Source: an uncultured Pelagibacteraceae bacterium (GTDB lineage: Bacteria; Pseudomonadota; Alphaproteobacteria; Pelagibacterales; Pelagibacteraceae). Taken from it: 64,000 bases of DNA. Both the position numbers and the translations under genes were made by a program. The notes below the pieces were generated by a model, which saw only the letters and a list, made by a program, of their open reading frames with translations, made no database searches and was not told where the DNA came from. The DNA lies in the NCBI GenBank assembly GCA_902561095.1, contig CACEOF010000001.1, positions 62,001 to 126,000 of the forward strand, written 5' to 3'. This document shows, one piece after another, positions 44,937-54,877 of this stretch. The stretch's first letter is position 1, and the number at the start of each line of letters is the position of its first letter.

Positions 44937-44992
44937 AATAAATGTTAAATTTTCTATATATTTTTAAGACTTTTTTAGGTCTTTATCTAATT

Positions 44993-46027
<1,035 letters not shown>

Positions 46028-46033
46028 TTACTA

Positions 46034-46582
46034 TTAATTAAATATTTTTGCACCTCTTGTCATTGCGACTGCCCCAGTTCTAGAAGCACTAACAAGTCCC
46101 CAAGGTTTTAACTTTTTACTAATTTTATCAATTTCTCTTCTAAGTGCTGTTATTTGAATAACTTTAGATGTTTTAGTTTCATCTAGAATGACTAGATCAA
46201 ATTTTTTACAAACATTTAAACATTTATCCATTTTCTTTTTTTTTCCAGTAATTTTAAATAATGCCATTTCTTTAAATATGACATTTTTATCTTCTCTTTT
46301 AAATTCTGCAACTTTATGCACAGGAACTAATTTAGTTAACTGTCGCTTGATTTGATCAATTACTTGGGGAGTTCCTGTTGTAACAATTGTAATTCTAGAA
46401 ATATTTTTAACTGCATCAACCTCTGCAACTGCTAAAGACTCAATATTATATCCTCGACCAGAAAATAGTCCAACAACTCTTGCAAGTACTCCTGCTTCAT
46501 TATCAACCCACACAACAAATATATATGTATCAGATTTCTCCTTTTTAGTTGGAATACTATAAGCTGATTTTGACTTTGGCAT
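46034..46582 (-). CDS. ilvN: Acetolactate synthase small (regulatory) subunit
   Basis: This 182-residue protein has an N-terminal ACT domain (DNEAGVLARVVGLFSGRGYNIESLAVAEVD) and a C-terminal domain typical of IlvN/IlvH. It binds valine and regulates the catalytic IlvB subunit. An N-terminal extension of about 20 polar residues precedes the ACT domain. It starts five bases after the ilvB stop. The length fits IlvH (about 165) plus the extension. Confidence 0.95.
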   Translation of the reverse strand: MPKSKSAYSIPTKKEKSDTYIFVVWVDNEAGVLARVVGLFSGRGYNIESLAVAEVDAVKNISRITIVTTGTPQVIDQIKRQLTKLVPVHKVAEFKREDKNVIFKEMALFKITGKKKKMDKCLNVCKKFDLVILDETKTSKVIQITALRREIDKISKKLKPWGLVSASRTGAVAMTRGAKIFN

Positions 46583-46587
46583 TATAA

Positions 46588-48354
46588 TTAGACTAAGGCT
46601 TTACCTTTTCCCTTGATTTTGTTCTCTTCCTGATCATTGGGTCCTAAGATCATCTGATTGTGAGGTTTTCCTGAAGGTATCATCGGGAAACAATTTTCAT
46701 TAGGATCAACGTGACAATCAAAAATTACTGGACCATTATAATCAATCATTTCTTGAATTTTATAATCCAACTCAGATGGGTTTTCTGCTTTAATTCCCTT
46801 ACATCCATAAGCTTCTGCCATTTTTAAAAAGTCAGGAAGTGCCTCAGAATAACTCTCTGAATAGTTTTTTTCATGTAAAAGCTCTTGCCATTGCCTGACC
46901 ATTCCCATGTACTGATTGTTTAAAATAAAAATTTTAATTGGCAAATTATATTGAACTGCAGTGGACATTTCTTGCATTGTCATTAATACAGAGGCTTCAC
47001 CAGCGATATCAACTACTAGTTTTTCAGGATGAGCAATTTGTACTCCTACTGCAGCTGGTAAACCATAGCCCATGGTACCTAAACCCCCAGACGTCATCCA
47101 TCTATTTGGTTTATTAAATTTATAGTGTTGTGCTGCCCACATCTGATGTTGACCAACTTCAGTTGTTACATATGTATCTTTATCTTTAGTCAACTCATAT
47201 AATCTTTGAACTGCATGTTGGGGTTTAATACTATTATTACTGTTAATAAAATTAAGAGAGTCTTTTTCTCTCCACTTTTGTATTTGTTCCCACCACTTAG
47301 CAATATTTGATTTATTAGATTTGTTATGACCATTTTTTTTCTTCAAAATTGTTTTATTAACTTTACCAATTACTTTTGCAACATCGCCTACAATTGCAAG
47401 ATCAACTTTAATAATTTTATTTATAGAAGAAGGATCTATATCAATATGAACTTTTTTTGAATTAGGTGAAAATTCATCGATTTTTCCTGTAATACGATCG
47501 TCAAATCTTGCACCAATGTTTATTAGAAGGTCACAATCATGCATAGCATTGTTTGCCTCGTAAGTTCCATGCATTCCTAACATTCCAAGAAATTGATTAT
47601 CATCACCAGGATACGCTCCTAAACCTTGAAGTGTAGAAGTTATTGGAAAGCCAGTTAATTCTACAAACTCTCTTAATGCATCACTTGCCTTAGGGCCTGA
47701 ATTAATTACTCCACCACCACTGTAAATAACCGGTTTTTTTGCATTTTTTAATAAATCAATTAATTGATCTATTTGTTTTTGAGAAAATTCATTTTTAGAT
47801 TTTCCATTTAATTTTTTTTCTTTTTTAGGTTTTTTATATTTAGTTTTCGCAAATTGAATATCTTTTGGAATGTCGACTAAAACTGGACCAGGTCTTCCTG
47901 TGGTTGCAACTTTAAATGCTTCGTGCATTATTTCTGATAAATCATTTATATCTTTTACTAACCAATTATGTTTTGTGCAGGGCCTAGTAATACCAGTAGT
48001 ATCACATTCTTGAAATGCATCAGTCCCAATTAAATGTGTTGGAACTTGACCAGAGATACAAACTAAAGGAACCGAGTCCATGTATGCATCTGTTAACGCA
48101 GTAACAACATTTGTTGCACCAGGTCCAGAAGTAACCAAAACAACCCCAGGCTTTCCTGATGATCTTGCGTATCCCTCAGCAGCATGACCAGCACCTTGCT
48201 CATGTCTAACTAAAATATGTTTAATAGAAGTATGATTTTTAAGTTCATCATAAATTGGCAAAACTGCTCCACCAGGATATCCGAAAATATGTTCTACCTT
48301 TTGATCTTCGAGGCATTTAAAAACAATTTCTGCTCCTGTATATAATTTTGGCAT
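46588..48354 (-). CDS. ilvB: Acetolactate synthase large (catalytic) subunit
   Basis: This 588-residue thiamine diphosphate enzyme condenses pyruvate to acetolactate or acetohydroxybutyrate. FGYPGGAVLPIYDEL and the catalytic E52 in RHEQGAGHAAEGYAR are at the N-terminus. The cofactor segment reads VDIAGEASVLMTMQEMSTA, with GEAS in place of the common GDGS. That form is usual in alphaproteobacteria. It starts the ilvB-ilvN-ilvC-leuA series. The 51-base gap to miaA contains TTGACC and TAGATT, but the spacing places a start at the ATG, so no promoter is called. Confidence 0.96.
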   Translation of the reverse strand: MPKLYTGAEIVFKCLEDQKVEHIFGYPGGAVLPIYDELKNHTSIKHILVRHEQGAGHAAEGYARSSGKPGVVLVTSGPGATNVVTALTDAYMDSVPLVCISGQVPTHLIGTDAFQECDTTGITRPCTKHNWLVKDINDLSEIMHEAFKVATTGRPGPVLVDIPKDIQFAKTKYKKPKKEKKLNGKSKNEFSQKQIDQLIDLLKNAKKPVIYSGGGVINSGPKASDALREFVELTGFPITSTLQGLGAYPGDDNQFLGMLGMHGTYEANNAMHDCDLLINIGARFDDRITGKIDEFSPNSKKVHIDIDPSSINKIIKVDLAIVGDVAKVIGKVNKTILKKKNGHNKSNKSNIAKWWEQIQKWREKDSLNFINSNNSIKPQHAVQRLYELTKDKDTYVTTEVGQHQMWAAQHYKFNKPNRWMTSGGLGTMGYGLPAAVGVQIAHPEKLVVDIAGEASVLMTMQEMSTAVQYNLPIKIFILNNQYMGMVRQWQELLHEKNYSESYSEALPDFLKMAEAYGCKGIKAENPSELDYKIQEMIDYNGPVIFDCHVDPNENCFPMIPSGKPHNQMILGPNDQEENKIKGKGKALV

Positions 48355-48405
48355 TTCGCAATCTAGCTGAAGTTGTGCTGATTGGTCAAGTTTTGATTGA
48401 GATAT

Positions 48406-49314
48406 TTAAATTTTTTTTAAAAAATTATTTAAATCGTTCGGTTTTAATTTGAGCCAAGTATTCATGTTACCTCTAGCCCATGTGCTTTGTCTTTTAGCGT
48501 ATTGCCTGGTTTTTATTGATATATTTTCAATAATTTCTTCCAATTTTTTTTCATTATTTAAGTATTGTCTGATTTCATTGATACCGATAGCCTTATTAAC
48601 ACTTTTGTCTTTTTTGACGTTTAATTTGATAAAATTTTTTACTTCTTTAATTGCTCCATTTTTAATCATTTTCTTAGATCTGAGATTAATTCTCTCAATC
48701 AATTCAATACGGGGAAAATCAATATAAATTTTATAAAAATCACTTTTTTGAAAATAAGATTTAGTATTTTTATAACATTCATGAATTGATTTCTTGGTAT
48801 ATAATTTTACTTCATAGGCTCTTATAGATCTATGTGTATCGGTTGAATTAATTTTATTTTTAGAAGCTGGGTCAAGTTTCAAAAGTTTATTATAAAACAT
48901 ATCTTGACCTATTTTTGAATGCATAGATCTTATTTGATTTCTAATCTTTATTGGTGGGTTTGGAATTTTTACTAGTCCATCAGTTAATGCCTTAAAATAT
49001 AAACCTGTACCTCCTACGAGGATTGGTGTTTTTTTTCTTTTTTTTATTTCTTCAATCTTTTTCAAAACTAATTTCAACCATTTTCCAGTTGAAAAATTTT
49101 TTTTTATATCGTGGAAGCCATATAAATGATGTCTTATTTTTTGGTATTTTTTTTTATCTGGTCTTGCAGAGATAATCTTTAATTGCTTATAAACTTGCAT
49201 GCTATCTGCATTTATAATTTCACCATTTATTTTTTTAGCAAGTTTAATAGCAAAACTTGATTTTCCTGAAGCGGTGGGTCCAGAAATTAATATAATCTTG
49301 GACTTAAAATCCAT
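48406..49314 (-). CDS. miaA: tRNA dimethylallyltransferase
   Basis: This 302-residue enzyme adds a dimethylallyl group to A37 of tRNAs that read U-initial codons. The P-loop ISGPTASGKSSFAIKLA is at residue 9. NADSMQVYK and LVGGTGLYFKAL follow, and KRQSTWARG is the tRNA-binding element near the C-terminus. Length and motif order are normal. It lies two bases after the degP gene on the same strand. Confidence 0.95.
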   Translation of the reverse strand: MDFKSKIILISGPTASGKSSFAIKLAKKINGEIINADSMQVYKQLKIISARPDKKKYQKIRHHLYGFHDIKKNFSTGKWLKLVLKKIEEIKKRKKTPILVGGTGLYFKALTDGLVKIPNPPIKIRNQIRSMHSKIGQDMFYNKLLKLDPASKNKINSTDTHRSIRAYEVKLYTKKSIHECYKNTKSYFQKSDFYKIYIDFPRIELIERINLRSKKMIKNGAIKEVKNFIKLNVKKDKSVNKAIGINEIRQYLNNEKKLEEIIENISIKTRQYAKRQSTWARGNMNTWLKLKPNDLNNFLKKI

Positions 49315-49316
49315 GA

Positions 49317-50726
49317 TTAGTCTAACTTAATTCCAATATATCTTCTCTGATTTTGATTATTATATATTGCAAGTAATATTGTTTTTTGATTTGAATTTAA
49401 AACTTGCTTGGTAATTTGTTTTAAATCATCAATAGATTTTATTCTTTCTTTTTGAGCCTCGACAATAATACTATTCACCTCAATTGAGCCAGCTAAAGGA
49501 CTTTTATTTTGAATACTCGTGATCACAAGTCCAGTAGTTTGATTTGGCAGCTTACGATTTTTTATATCTTCTTTGTTAAGAGATCTTACAGTTATTTTTA
49601 AATCTTCAATTTGATCAGTAGTATCTATTTCTTTTTGTTTTTCGCTTACTTTAAAATCTTCTGATGTTTCAAGTCTTCCAAGTATAACATTTTTTATAAT
49701 TTCTTTTTTATCTCTCCATATTTTAACTTCAACATTCTTACCAACTTGTGTTCTAGCAACAATCGCTGGTAGTTCTTTCATTTGATTAATTATTTCACCA
49801 TTAAATTCTAAAATAATGTCACCAGCTTTTATTCCAGCTTTTTCAGATGGGCTCTTTTCTGCAACACTTGCAACTAAAGCACCTCTTGGTTTATCTAATT
49901 TTTCAACCTCTGCGATTTCTTTAGTCACATCTTGTATTCTTACACCCAGCCATCCCCTTTTAGTTTCTCCGAATTCTATCAGTTGATTAATTATAATTTG
50001 AGCACTGTTCGATGGAATTGAGAAACCAATACCAATTGAACCATTTCGACCTAAAATAGCTGTATTAATTCCTATAACATTTCCCTCCATATCAAACAAA
50101 GGTCCACCAGAATTTCCTGAATTAATTGAAGCATCTGTCTGTATAAAATCTTCATATCTAGATAGTCCAATTGATCTGTTTCTTGCTGAAATAATTCCAG
50201 CTGTCACTGTGCCACCTAAACCAAATGGGTTTCCAATTGCAATTACCCAATCCCCTATTCTAGCTTTGTCTGAGTCACCAAAGGCAACTGGTATAAACTT
50301 TTTACTAGTTTCTAATTGCAAAACAGCTATATCCATTAATGGATCTGCCCCTAAAACTTTTGCCTTAAACTCTTGATCACCATTTACTCTAACAATTATG
50401 TCGTCTGCATCTTGGATTACATGATTATTAGTTATAACAATCCCTTTTTCGTCAATTATAAATCCTGATCCTAATGCAGCTGATTGTCTTTCTTGAGGAT
50501 CTCCAAACTCTTTAAACATGTCTCCAAAGGGTGATCCTGGTGGAAACTGAAATGGAAGTGGATTGGATTTTGTAACTACAGTTGTTGATGTTGAGATGTT
50601 TACAACAGATGGCATTAATTTTTCAGCGAGATCGGCAAAAGACTCTGGGACAGGCTTGGAATAGGATTGGGTTACAGAATTTAAGGATAAAATTATAATT
50701 ATAAAGATAATTTTGAACTTTTTCAT
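49317..50726 (-). CDS. degP: Periplasmic serine protease DegP/HtrA
   Basis: This 469-residue periplasmic protease and chaperone has a signal peptide (residues 1-23) and a trypsin-like domain with triad H102 (TNNHVI), D132 (PLMDIAV) and S206 (GNSGGP). Two PDZ domains follow: the first near 255-345 with RGALVASVAEKSPSEKAGIKAGD, and a weaker second one near 380-465. It degrades misfolded envelope proteins. It sits downstream of the hflKC-DUF2065 genes, a common alphaproteobacterial order. Confidence 0.95.
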   Translation of the reverse strand: MKKFKIIFIIIILSLNSVTQSYSKPVPESFADLAEKLMPSVVNISTSTTVVTKSNPLPFQFPPGSPFGDMFKEFGDPQERQSAALGSGFIIDEKGIVITNNHVIQDADDIIVRVNGDQEFKAKVLGADPLMDIAVLQLETSKKFIPVAFGDSDKARIGDWVIAIGNPFGLGGTVTAGIISARNRSIGLSRYEDFIQTDASINSGNSGGPLFDMEGNVIGINTAILGRNGSIGIGFSIPSNSAQIIINQLIEFGETKRGWLGVRIQDVTKEIAEVEKLDKPRGALVASVAEKSPSEKAGIKAGDIILEFNGEIINQMKELPAIVARTQVGKNVEVKIWRDKKEIIKNVILGRLETSEDFKVSEKQKEIDTTDQIEDLKITVRSLNKEDIKNRKLPNQTTGLVITSIQNKSPLAGSIEVNSIIVEAQKERIKSIDDLKQITKQVLNSNQKTILLAIYNNQNQRRYIGIKLD

Positions 50727-50727
50727 T

Positions 50728-50913
50728 TTAACTTTTTATATAATAAATAATTATAAATCCTATAGTTGCAAAAATAAGTCCTCCAGATCTTAATTGACTA
50801 TCTTTCACAAGTTCTAATTTTTTTAACATATTTCTCATTTTTGCTGGAAATATGGCATATAAAATACCCTCAATGAATAAGAATAAACCAAAAGCTATGA
50901 CTAGCTCATTCAT
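50728..50913 (-). CDS. DUF2065 small membrane protein
   Basis: This 61-residue protein has two predicted membrane segments (about 4-22 and 42-60) separated by a basic loop (PAKMRNMLKKLELVKDSQLR). The pattern FLFIEGILYAIFPAKMRNML and RSGGLIFATIGFIIIY matches the DUF2065 family. Its function is unknown. It regularly occurs between hflC and a degP or other gene, as here. It may act with the HflKC-FtsH quality control complex. Confidence 0.85.
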   Translation of the reverse strand: MNELVIAFGLFLFIEGILYAIFPAKMRNMLKKLELVKDSQLRSGGLIFATIGFIIIYYIKS

Positions 50914-50921
50914 TTAAAAAA

Positions 50922-51794
50922 TTACTGCTGGATTTCAGGTTTTATATTTCCAAAAAATTTGAAGAATTCACTATCAGGAGATAAAATCAGAGAAGTTTCT
51001 CCTCCAATTAATGCCTTTTCATAGGCCTGCATTGCTCTATAAAATGCGAAAAATTCAGGGTCTTGACCAAAGGCATCAGCAAAGATTTTGTTTCTTAATC
51101 CATCACCTTCACCTTTCATAATCTCTGACTGCTTTTGCGACTCCGCTAAGATAACGGTGACTTCCTTATCTGCAGTTGAAGTAATTGTAACTGCCATCTC
51201 TGCACCTTTTGCTCTAAATTCCTTTGCTTCTCTTTCCCGTTCTGTTTGCATTCTTCGATAAATTGCATCACTATTTGCTTGTGGTAGGTCAGCTCTCTTT
51301 ATTCTTACATCAACAATTGTAATTCCAAAATTTTTAGCTTCGTTATTTACACCTTCTTTAATTAAAGCCATTTGTTTTGATCTATCTTGAGAAAGTAATG
51401 TTTGTAGTTCTTCTTGACCTAAAACATTTCTGATTCTAGAGTTTATAATAGTTGATAATCTTGATCTGGCTACTCTCTCATCTCCAACCGAGATATAAAA
51501 TTGTAATGGATCAACAATTTTAAATCTTGCAAATGCATCGACAATTAAACGTTTTTGGTCTGAAGCAATTACTTCTTCAGGTGGAGTGTCTAAGTTTAAT
51601 ATTCTTTTGTCAAGATAAACAACATTTTGAATAAATGGAATTTTAAAATTCAAACCAGGTTTGGTAATTATTCTTTTTGGATCTCCAAATTGAAGTATAA
51701 TAGCCTGATTAACCTCTTTAACTATAATTACTGACAAAAACGCTAAAACACCTATTGCAATAATTAACCCACCTAAAATTTTTCCAGCTTTCAT
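50922..51794 (-). CDS. hflC: Membrane protease modulator HflC
   Basis: This 290-residue SPFH-domain protein has one N-terminal membrane helix (about residues 7-26). The sequence VNQAIILQFGDPKRIITKPGLNFKIPF opens the SPFH domain, and a helical part rich in charged residues follows at about 180-240. With HflK it forms a large cage on the periplasmic side around FtsH. It starts directly after hflK with no gap. Confidence 0.95.
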   Translation of the reverse strand: MKAGKILGGLIIAIGVLAFLSVIIVKEVNQAIILQFGDPKRIITKPGLNFKIPFIQNVVYLDKRILNLDTPPEEVIASDQKRLIVDAFARFKIVDPLQFYISVGDERVARSRLSTIINSRIRNVLGQEELQTLLSQDRSKQMALIKEGVNNEAKNFGITIVDVRIKRADLPQANSDAIYRRMQTEREREAKEFRAKGAEMAVTITSTADKEVTVILAESQKQSEIMKGEGDGLRNKIFADAFGQDPEFFAFYRAMQAYEKALIGGETSLILSPDSEFFKFFGNIKPEIQQ

Positions 51795-52898
51795 TTAATT
51801 AGTCACTTTCTTTTTTAATTCAGGTAATGGTAAGTATGGCACTACACCAGAACCTGCATTTTTTTCAATAATTACTTTATCAATATCAGCTAATACCTTT
51901 TCCATTGTCTCTAAATACATTCTTTCTTGAGTTACAACTTTCGCATTTTTATACTCATTATATATAGATACAAATCTGCTTGCTTCACCCTCTGCTTTAG
52001 CTACAACTTCTTTTTTGTATGCTTCAGCAGCTTGTAGAATTTTTTGACCTTCCCCTCTAGCTCTCGGAATAACATCATTGGCATAAGCTTCAGCTTCGTT
52101 TTTTGACCTTTCCATATCTGCTCTTGCGGCTTGAACATCTCTGAATGCATCAATTACTTGATCTGGTGGATCTGCTTTCTGTGTTTGAACTTGTGTTATT
52201 TGAATTCCACTTTCATAGTCATCTAAAATATTCTGAATTATTTCTTGTGTTTCAACTTCAATTTTAGACCTTCCTTCTGTTAAAATTGGTTGAATGTCAC
52301 TTTTTGCAATAACCTCTCTCATCGCTGTTTCTGCAGCTGCTTTAACTGTGCCCTCTGGATCTTGAATCTTAAACAAAAAATTTCCTGCATCTTTAATTAC
52401 CCAAAATACTGAAAAATCTATATTTACAATGTTCTCATCACCGGTTAACATTAGACTTTCTTGTGGAACATCTGCAACTCCACCACCTGTTGAGAAACCA
52501 CTGTCTCTTTCAGATCTGAATCCAATATCTATTCTGTTTACTTTCGTAACTTTAGGTGTCAGCACATTTTCTACTGGAAAAGGTATGTGATAATTTAATC
52601 CTGGCTGAGTAGTTTTGATAAATTTTCCAAATCTCAATACTACGCCCTGTTCGTCAGGTAGAACTCGGTAAAGTCCACTTGCTATCCAAACAAAAGCCAA
52701 AACTAACAATATTAGTCCAGCAGATTTACCGCCTGATGATTTACCACCAGGTAAAAATTTTTTAATTCTATCTTGAATTTCTTTTATTATTTCATCAATA
52801 TTTGGAGGTTTTGGACCTCGACCTGATCCATTATTATTTCCACCACCTGGAGGTGATCCCCATGGGCTTCCACCCCTTCCTCTGAAATCATCTGACAT
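51795..52898 (-). CDS. hflK: Membrane protease modulator HflK
   Basis: This 367-residue protein begins with a glycine- and proline-rich cytoplasmic segment (about residues 1-55). A membrane helix covers roughly 58-78, and the SPFH domain opens with EQGVVLRFGKFIKTTQPGLNYHIPFPVE. Helical repeats (PRARGEGQKILQAAEAYKKEVV) complete it. HflKC regulates FtsH proteolysis. Its start codon is divergent from mrp. Confidence 0.95.
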   Translation of the reverse strand: MSDDFRGRGGSPWGSPPGGGNNNGSGRGPKPPNIDEIIKEIQDRIKKFLPGGKSSGGKSAGLILLVLAFVWIASGLYRVLPDEQGVVLRFGKFIKTTQPGLNYHIPFPVENVLTPKVTKVNRIDIGFRSERDSGFSTGGGVADVPQESLMLTGDENIVNIDFSVFWVIKDAGNFLFKIQDPEGTVKAAAETAMREVIAKSDIQPILTEGRSKIEVETQEIIQNILDDYESGIQITQVQTQKADPPDQVIDAFRDVQAARADMERSKNEAEAYANDVIPRARGEGQKILQAAEAYKKEVVAKAEGEASRFVSIYNEYKNAKVVTQERMYLETMEKVLADIDKVIIEKNAGSGVVPYLPLPELKKKVTN

Positions 52899-52947
52899 GT
52901 CAAACTATATAGTGTCTTTATTACAAAAAACAAGTAATGATAGTTAC

Positions 52948-53784
52948 ATGTCAGATAAAAAGCCTGAACTTAGTGCCGCAATGAAACAGAAACTTGAGCC
53001 AAAAAGATTCACGAAAAATCCAATATTAGGAACCAAGTTTACAATAGCAATTTCAAGCGCAAAAGGGGGTGTTGGAAAATCAACATTTGCAACAAATTTA
53101 GCTTTAGCATTAAAACAAGTTGGGTGCAAAGTAGGATTATTGGATGCGGATATTTATGGTCCATCAATTCCAAAAATGTTCAATATTGATGAAAAACCAA
53201 AAAGTGATGGTCAAAAATTAGAGCCTATTCTAAAGTATGATATTCAATGTATGTCTATTGGCTTCTTAGCTGACCAACAGACACCAATGATATGGCGCGG
53301 GCCGATGGTTACAAGTGCAATAAAGACTTTTACTCAAAAAGTTAATTGGAAAAATTTAGATTTTATAATTATTGATATGCCTCCAGGTACCGGTGATACA
53401 CAATTAACTTTTTCACAAGAAATAAAAATGGATGGAGCAATAATAGTTTCCACACCTCAAGAAGTTGCTCTTTTAGATGTTAAAAGAGGTATTAAAATGT
53501 TTGATAAGCTTGGAGTAAAAATCCTAGGTTTGGTAGATAATATGAGTTTTTTTATTGGAGATGATGGAAAAAAATATAAAATTTTTGGTGAAGGTGGTGT
53601 TAAAAAAACTGCTGAAGAATTTCAAAAAGAGTTTTTGGGTGAAATACCAATTAATCCTGAAATTGGAAAACAAGGTGATCTAGGTTTACCTATAGTTGAG
53701 AAAAATCCAGATAATGAGACATCTCAAATTTTTATAAATTTTGCAAAAAAAATTAAATCAATATATTTTAATCCAAATTCTTAA
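52948..53784 (+). CDS. mrp: Mrp/NBP35-family P-loop ATPase, short form
   Basis: This 278-residue ATPase is related to Fe-S cluster carriers. The deviant Walker A SSAKGGVGKSTFATNLALAL lies near residue 35, and IIDMPPGTGDTQL and the EVALLDVKRGI element follow. The N-terminal DUF59 domain of long Mrp is absent. The C-terminal CxxC that binds a cluster is also replaced: after the conserved DNMSFF comes IGDDGKKYKIFGEGG. This is common in alphaproteobacterial relatives. The start at 52948 (MSDKKPEL) is chosen over an upstream ATG at 52897, which overlaps hflK. It ends within the SGNH gene (17-base overlap). Confidence 0.88.
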   Translation: MSDKKPELSAAMKQKLEPKRFTKNPILGTKFTIAISSAKGGVGKSTFATNLALALKQVGCKVGLLDADIYGPSIPKMFNIDEKPKSDGQKLEPILKYDIQCMSIGFLADQQTPMIWRGPMVTSAIKTFTQKVNWKNLDFIIIDMPPGTGDTQLTFSQEIKMDGAIIVSTPQEVALLDVKRGIKMFDKLGVKILGLVDNMSFFIGDDGKKYKIFGEGGVKKTAEEFQKEFLGEIPINPEIGKQGDLGLPIVEKNPDNETSQIFINFAKKIKSIYFNPNS

Positions 53785-54874
53785 ATATCGCCTTTGAGAG
53801 AATTTCGTAACCTAAGGGATTAAAATGTGTATTAAGTTTATAATGAAAAATATTTAAAGGATCATCTAAAGCAAAATAATAACTTTCTGTATCTATAAAT
53901 TTAAATCCATTTTGAATTGATATTTCCTTGACATTATTTTTTAAATTATTCAATTGGATTACTTGTGGATGTTTATTATATAAATTCAAATTTTTTAATT
54001 TATATAAGGAAATTTTCTGCCAGCTAGGTATGTAAACTAAATATCTTTCTTTAACATTTTTCATATTTAAAAATTCACGCATTTCACTGTGTACCTTTTG
54101 ATAATCTTTTTTATCTAGCAAATTGTCATAATTTTTAAAAAATTTTACTAAGACTGAAGCTCCTCTGACTAATTCTGCCATCCATACTTTTATTCTAAAT
54201 AAAACTGATATGTCATGATTTAGTAGAATTTGATAATTTACATCATCATGATTTTTTAATTTAATATTTTTTATATTTTTTATTTCAGATGATTTTTGTT
54301 CATAATCGTTACCTTCGTAAAAGAACCAAATAATTCCATTCAGATCAGTATTTTTTGTATAATGAGCAAAATTCAGAAACTGTTCAGCGTAATCAGTTCC
54401 ATCTTTTGATAAGTTTAAATAGGAATAGTTTGTTAATTTCAGTAAATTACTTTTAAGATCGTTTGGTTTATTTTCACAATTTGAATTAGCAAAAGAGTCA
54501 CCCAACAAAACAAAATCTGACCTAATATATCTTTCATCTACATTTTCTCTAAAACCAAACTTATCTTCTTGATAAATTAATTCATAAATTCCACTTTCTA
54601 TTGAGCCACATTTGTTGTTTTTGAATTTACCAGAATATCCTAATTGTTTATATTCTTTATCCAAAACATTCATAAAGGATATAGTTTTATTATATCTCTT
54701 TATCTGAACTATTTTTTCTTTATTAACTCTAAGTTTTTCAGAGTTTTTTTTATGAACGATTTCCCAATATCTGGGTTGTCCAGAAAAAATAATATTTAAA
54801 ATTGATAAAGTAAATATAGTTACTAAAAAAAATAAGGACAAAATTAATAAATTATATAATAAAATTTTTTTCAA
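53768..54874 (-). CDS. SGNH/GDSL-like protein of the carbamoyltransferase cluster
   Basis: This 368-residue protein has one N-terminal membrane segment (about 5-30), so its main domain is probably periplasmic. LLGDSFAN (S127) is the block I nucleophile motif of SGNH hydrolases. The C-terminal block reads NTHFNPLGYE (H350) where D-x-H-x-N is usual, so the acid residue is N348. The catalytic triad may thus be impaired or altered. Related proteins act as O-acyl transferases or esterases on surface sugars. It starts three bases after the carbamoyltransferase stop and probably functions with it. Confidence 0.65.
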   Translation of the reverse strand: MKKILLYNLLILSLFFLVTIFTLSILNIIFSGQPRYWEIVHKKNSEKLRVNKEKIVQIKRYNKTISFMNVLDKEYKQLGYSGKFKNNKCGSIESGIYELIYQEDKFGFRENVDERYIRSDFVLLGDSFANSNCENKPNDLKSNLLKLTNYSYLNLSKDGTDYAEQFLNFAHYTKNTDLNGIIWFFYEGNDYEQKSSEIKNIKNIKLKNHDDVNYQILLNHDISVLFRIKVWMAELVRGASVLVKFFKNYDNLLDKKDYQKVHSEMREFLNMKNVKERYLVYIPSWQKISLYKLKNLNLYNKHPQVIQLNNLKNNVKEISIQNGFKFIDTESYYFALDDPLNIFHYKLNTHFNPLGYEILSKAIFKNLD

Positions 54875-54877
54875 AAT

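Noticed and set aside
44966..44983. Hairpin AAGAC-N8-GTCTT after ilvC
   Set aside because: On the coding (minus) strand it is followed by A residues and not T, so it is unlikely to be an intrinsic terminator, and the stem is only five bases.
48355..48405. Promoter TTGACC-18-TAGATT before ilvB
   Set aside because: Transcription would begin at or inside the ATG, meaning a leaderless mRNA. No other support was found, so it is not called.
52897..52947. Upstream ATG at 52897 for mrp
   Set aside because: It overlaps the hflK start, leaves no room for a promoter, and adds 17 residues not seen in the family. The ATG at 52948 opens with the family-typical MSDKKPEL.
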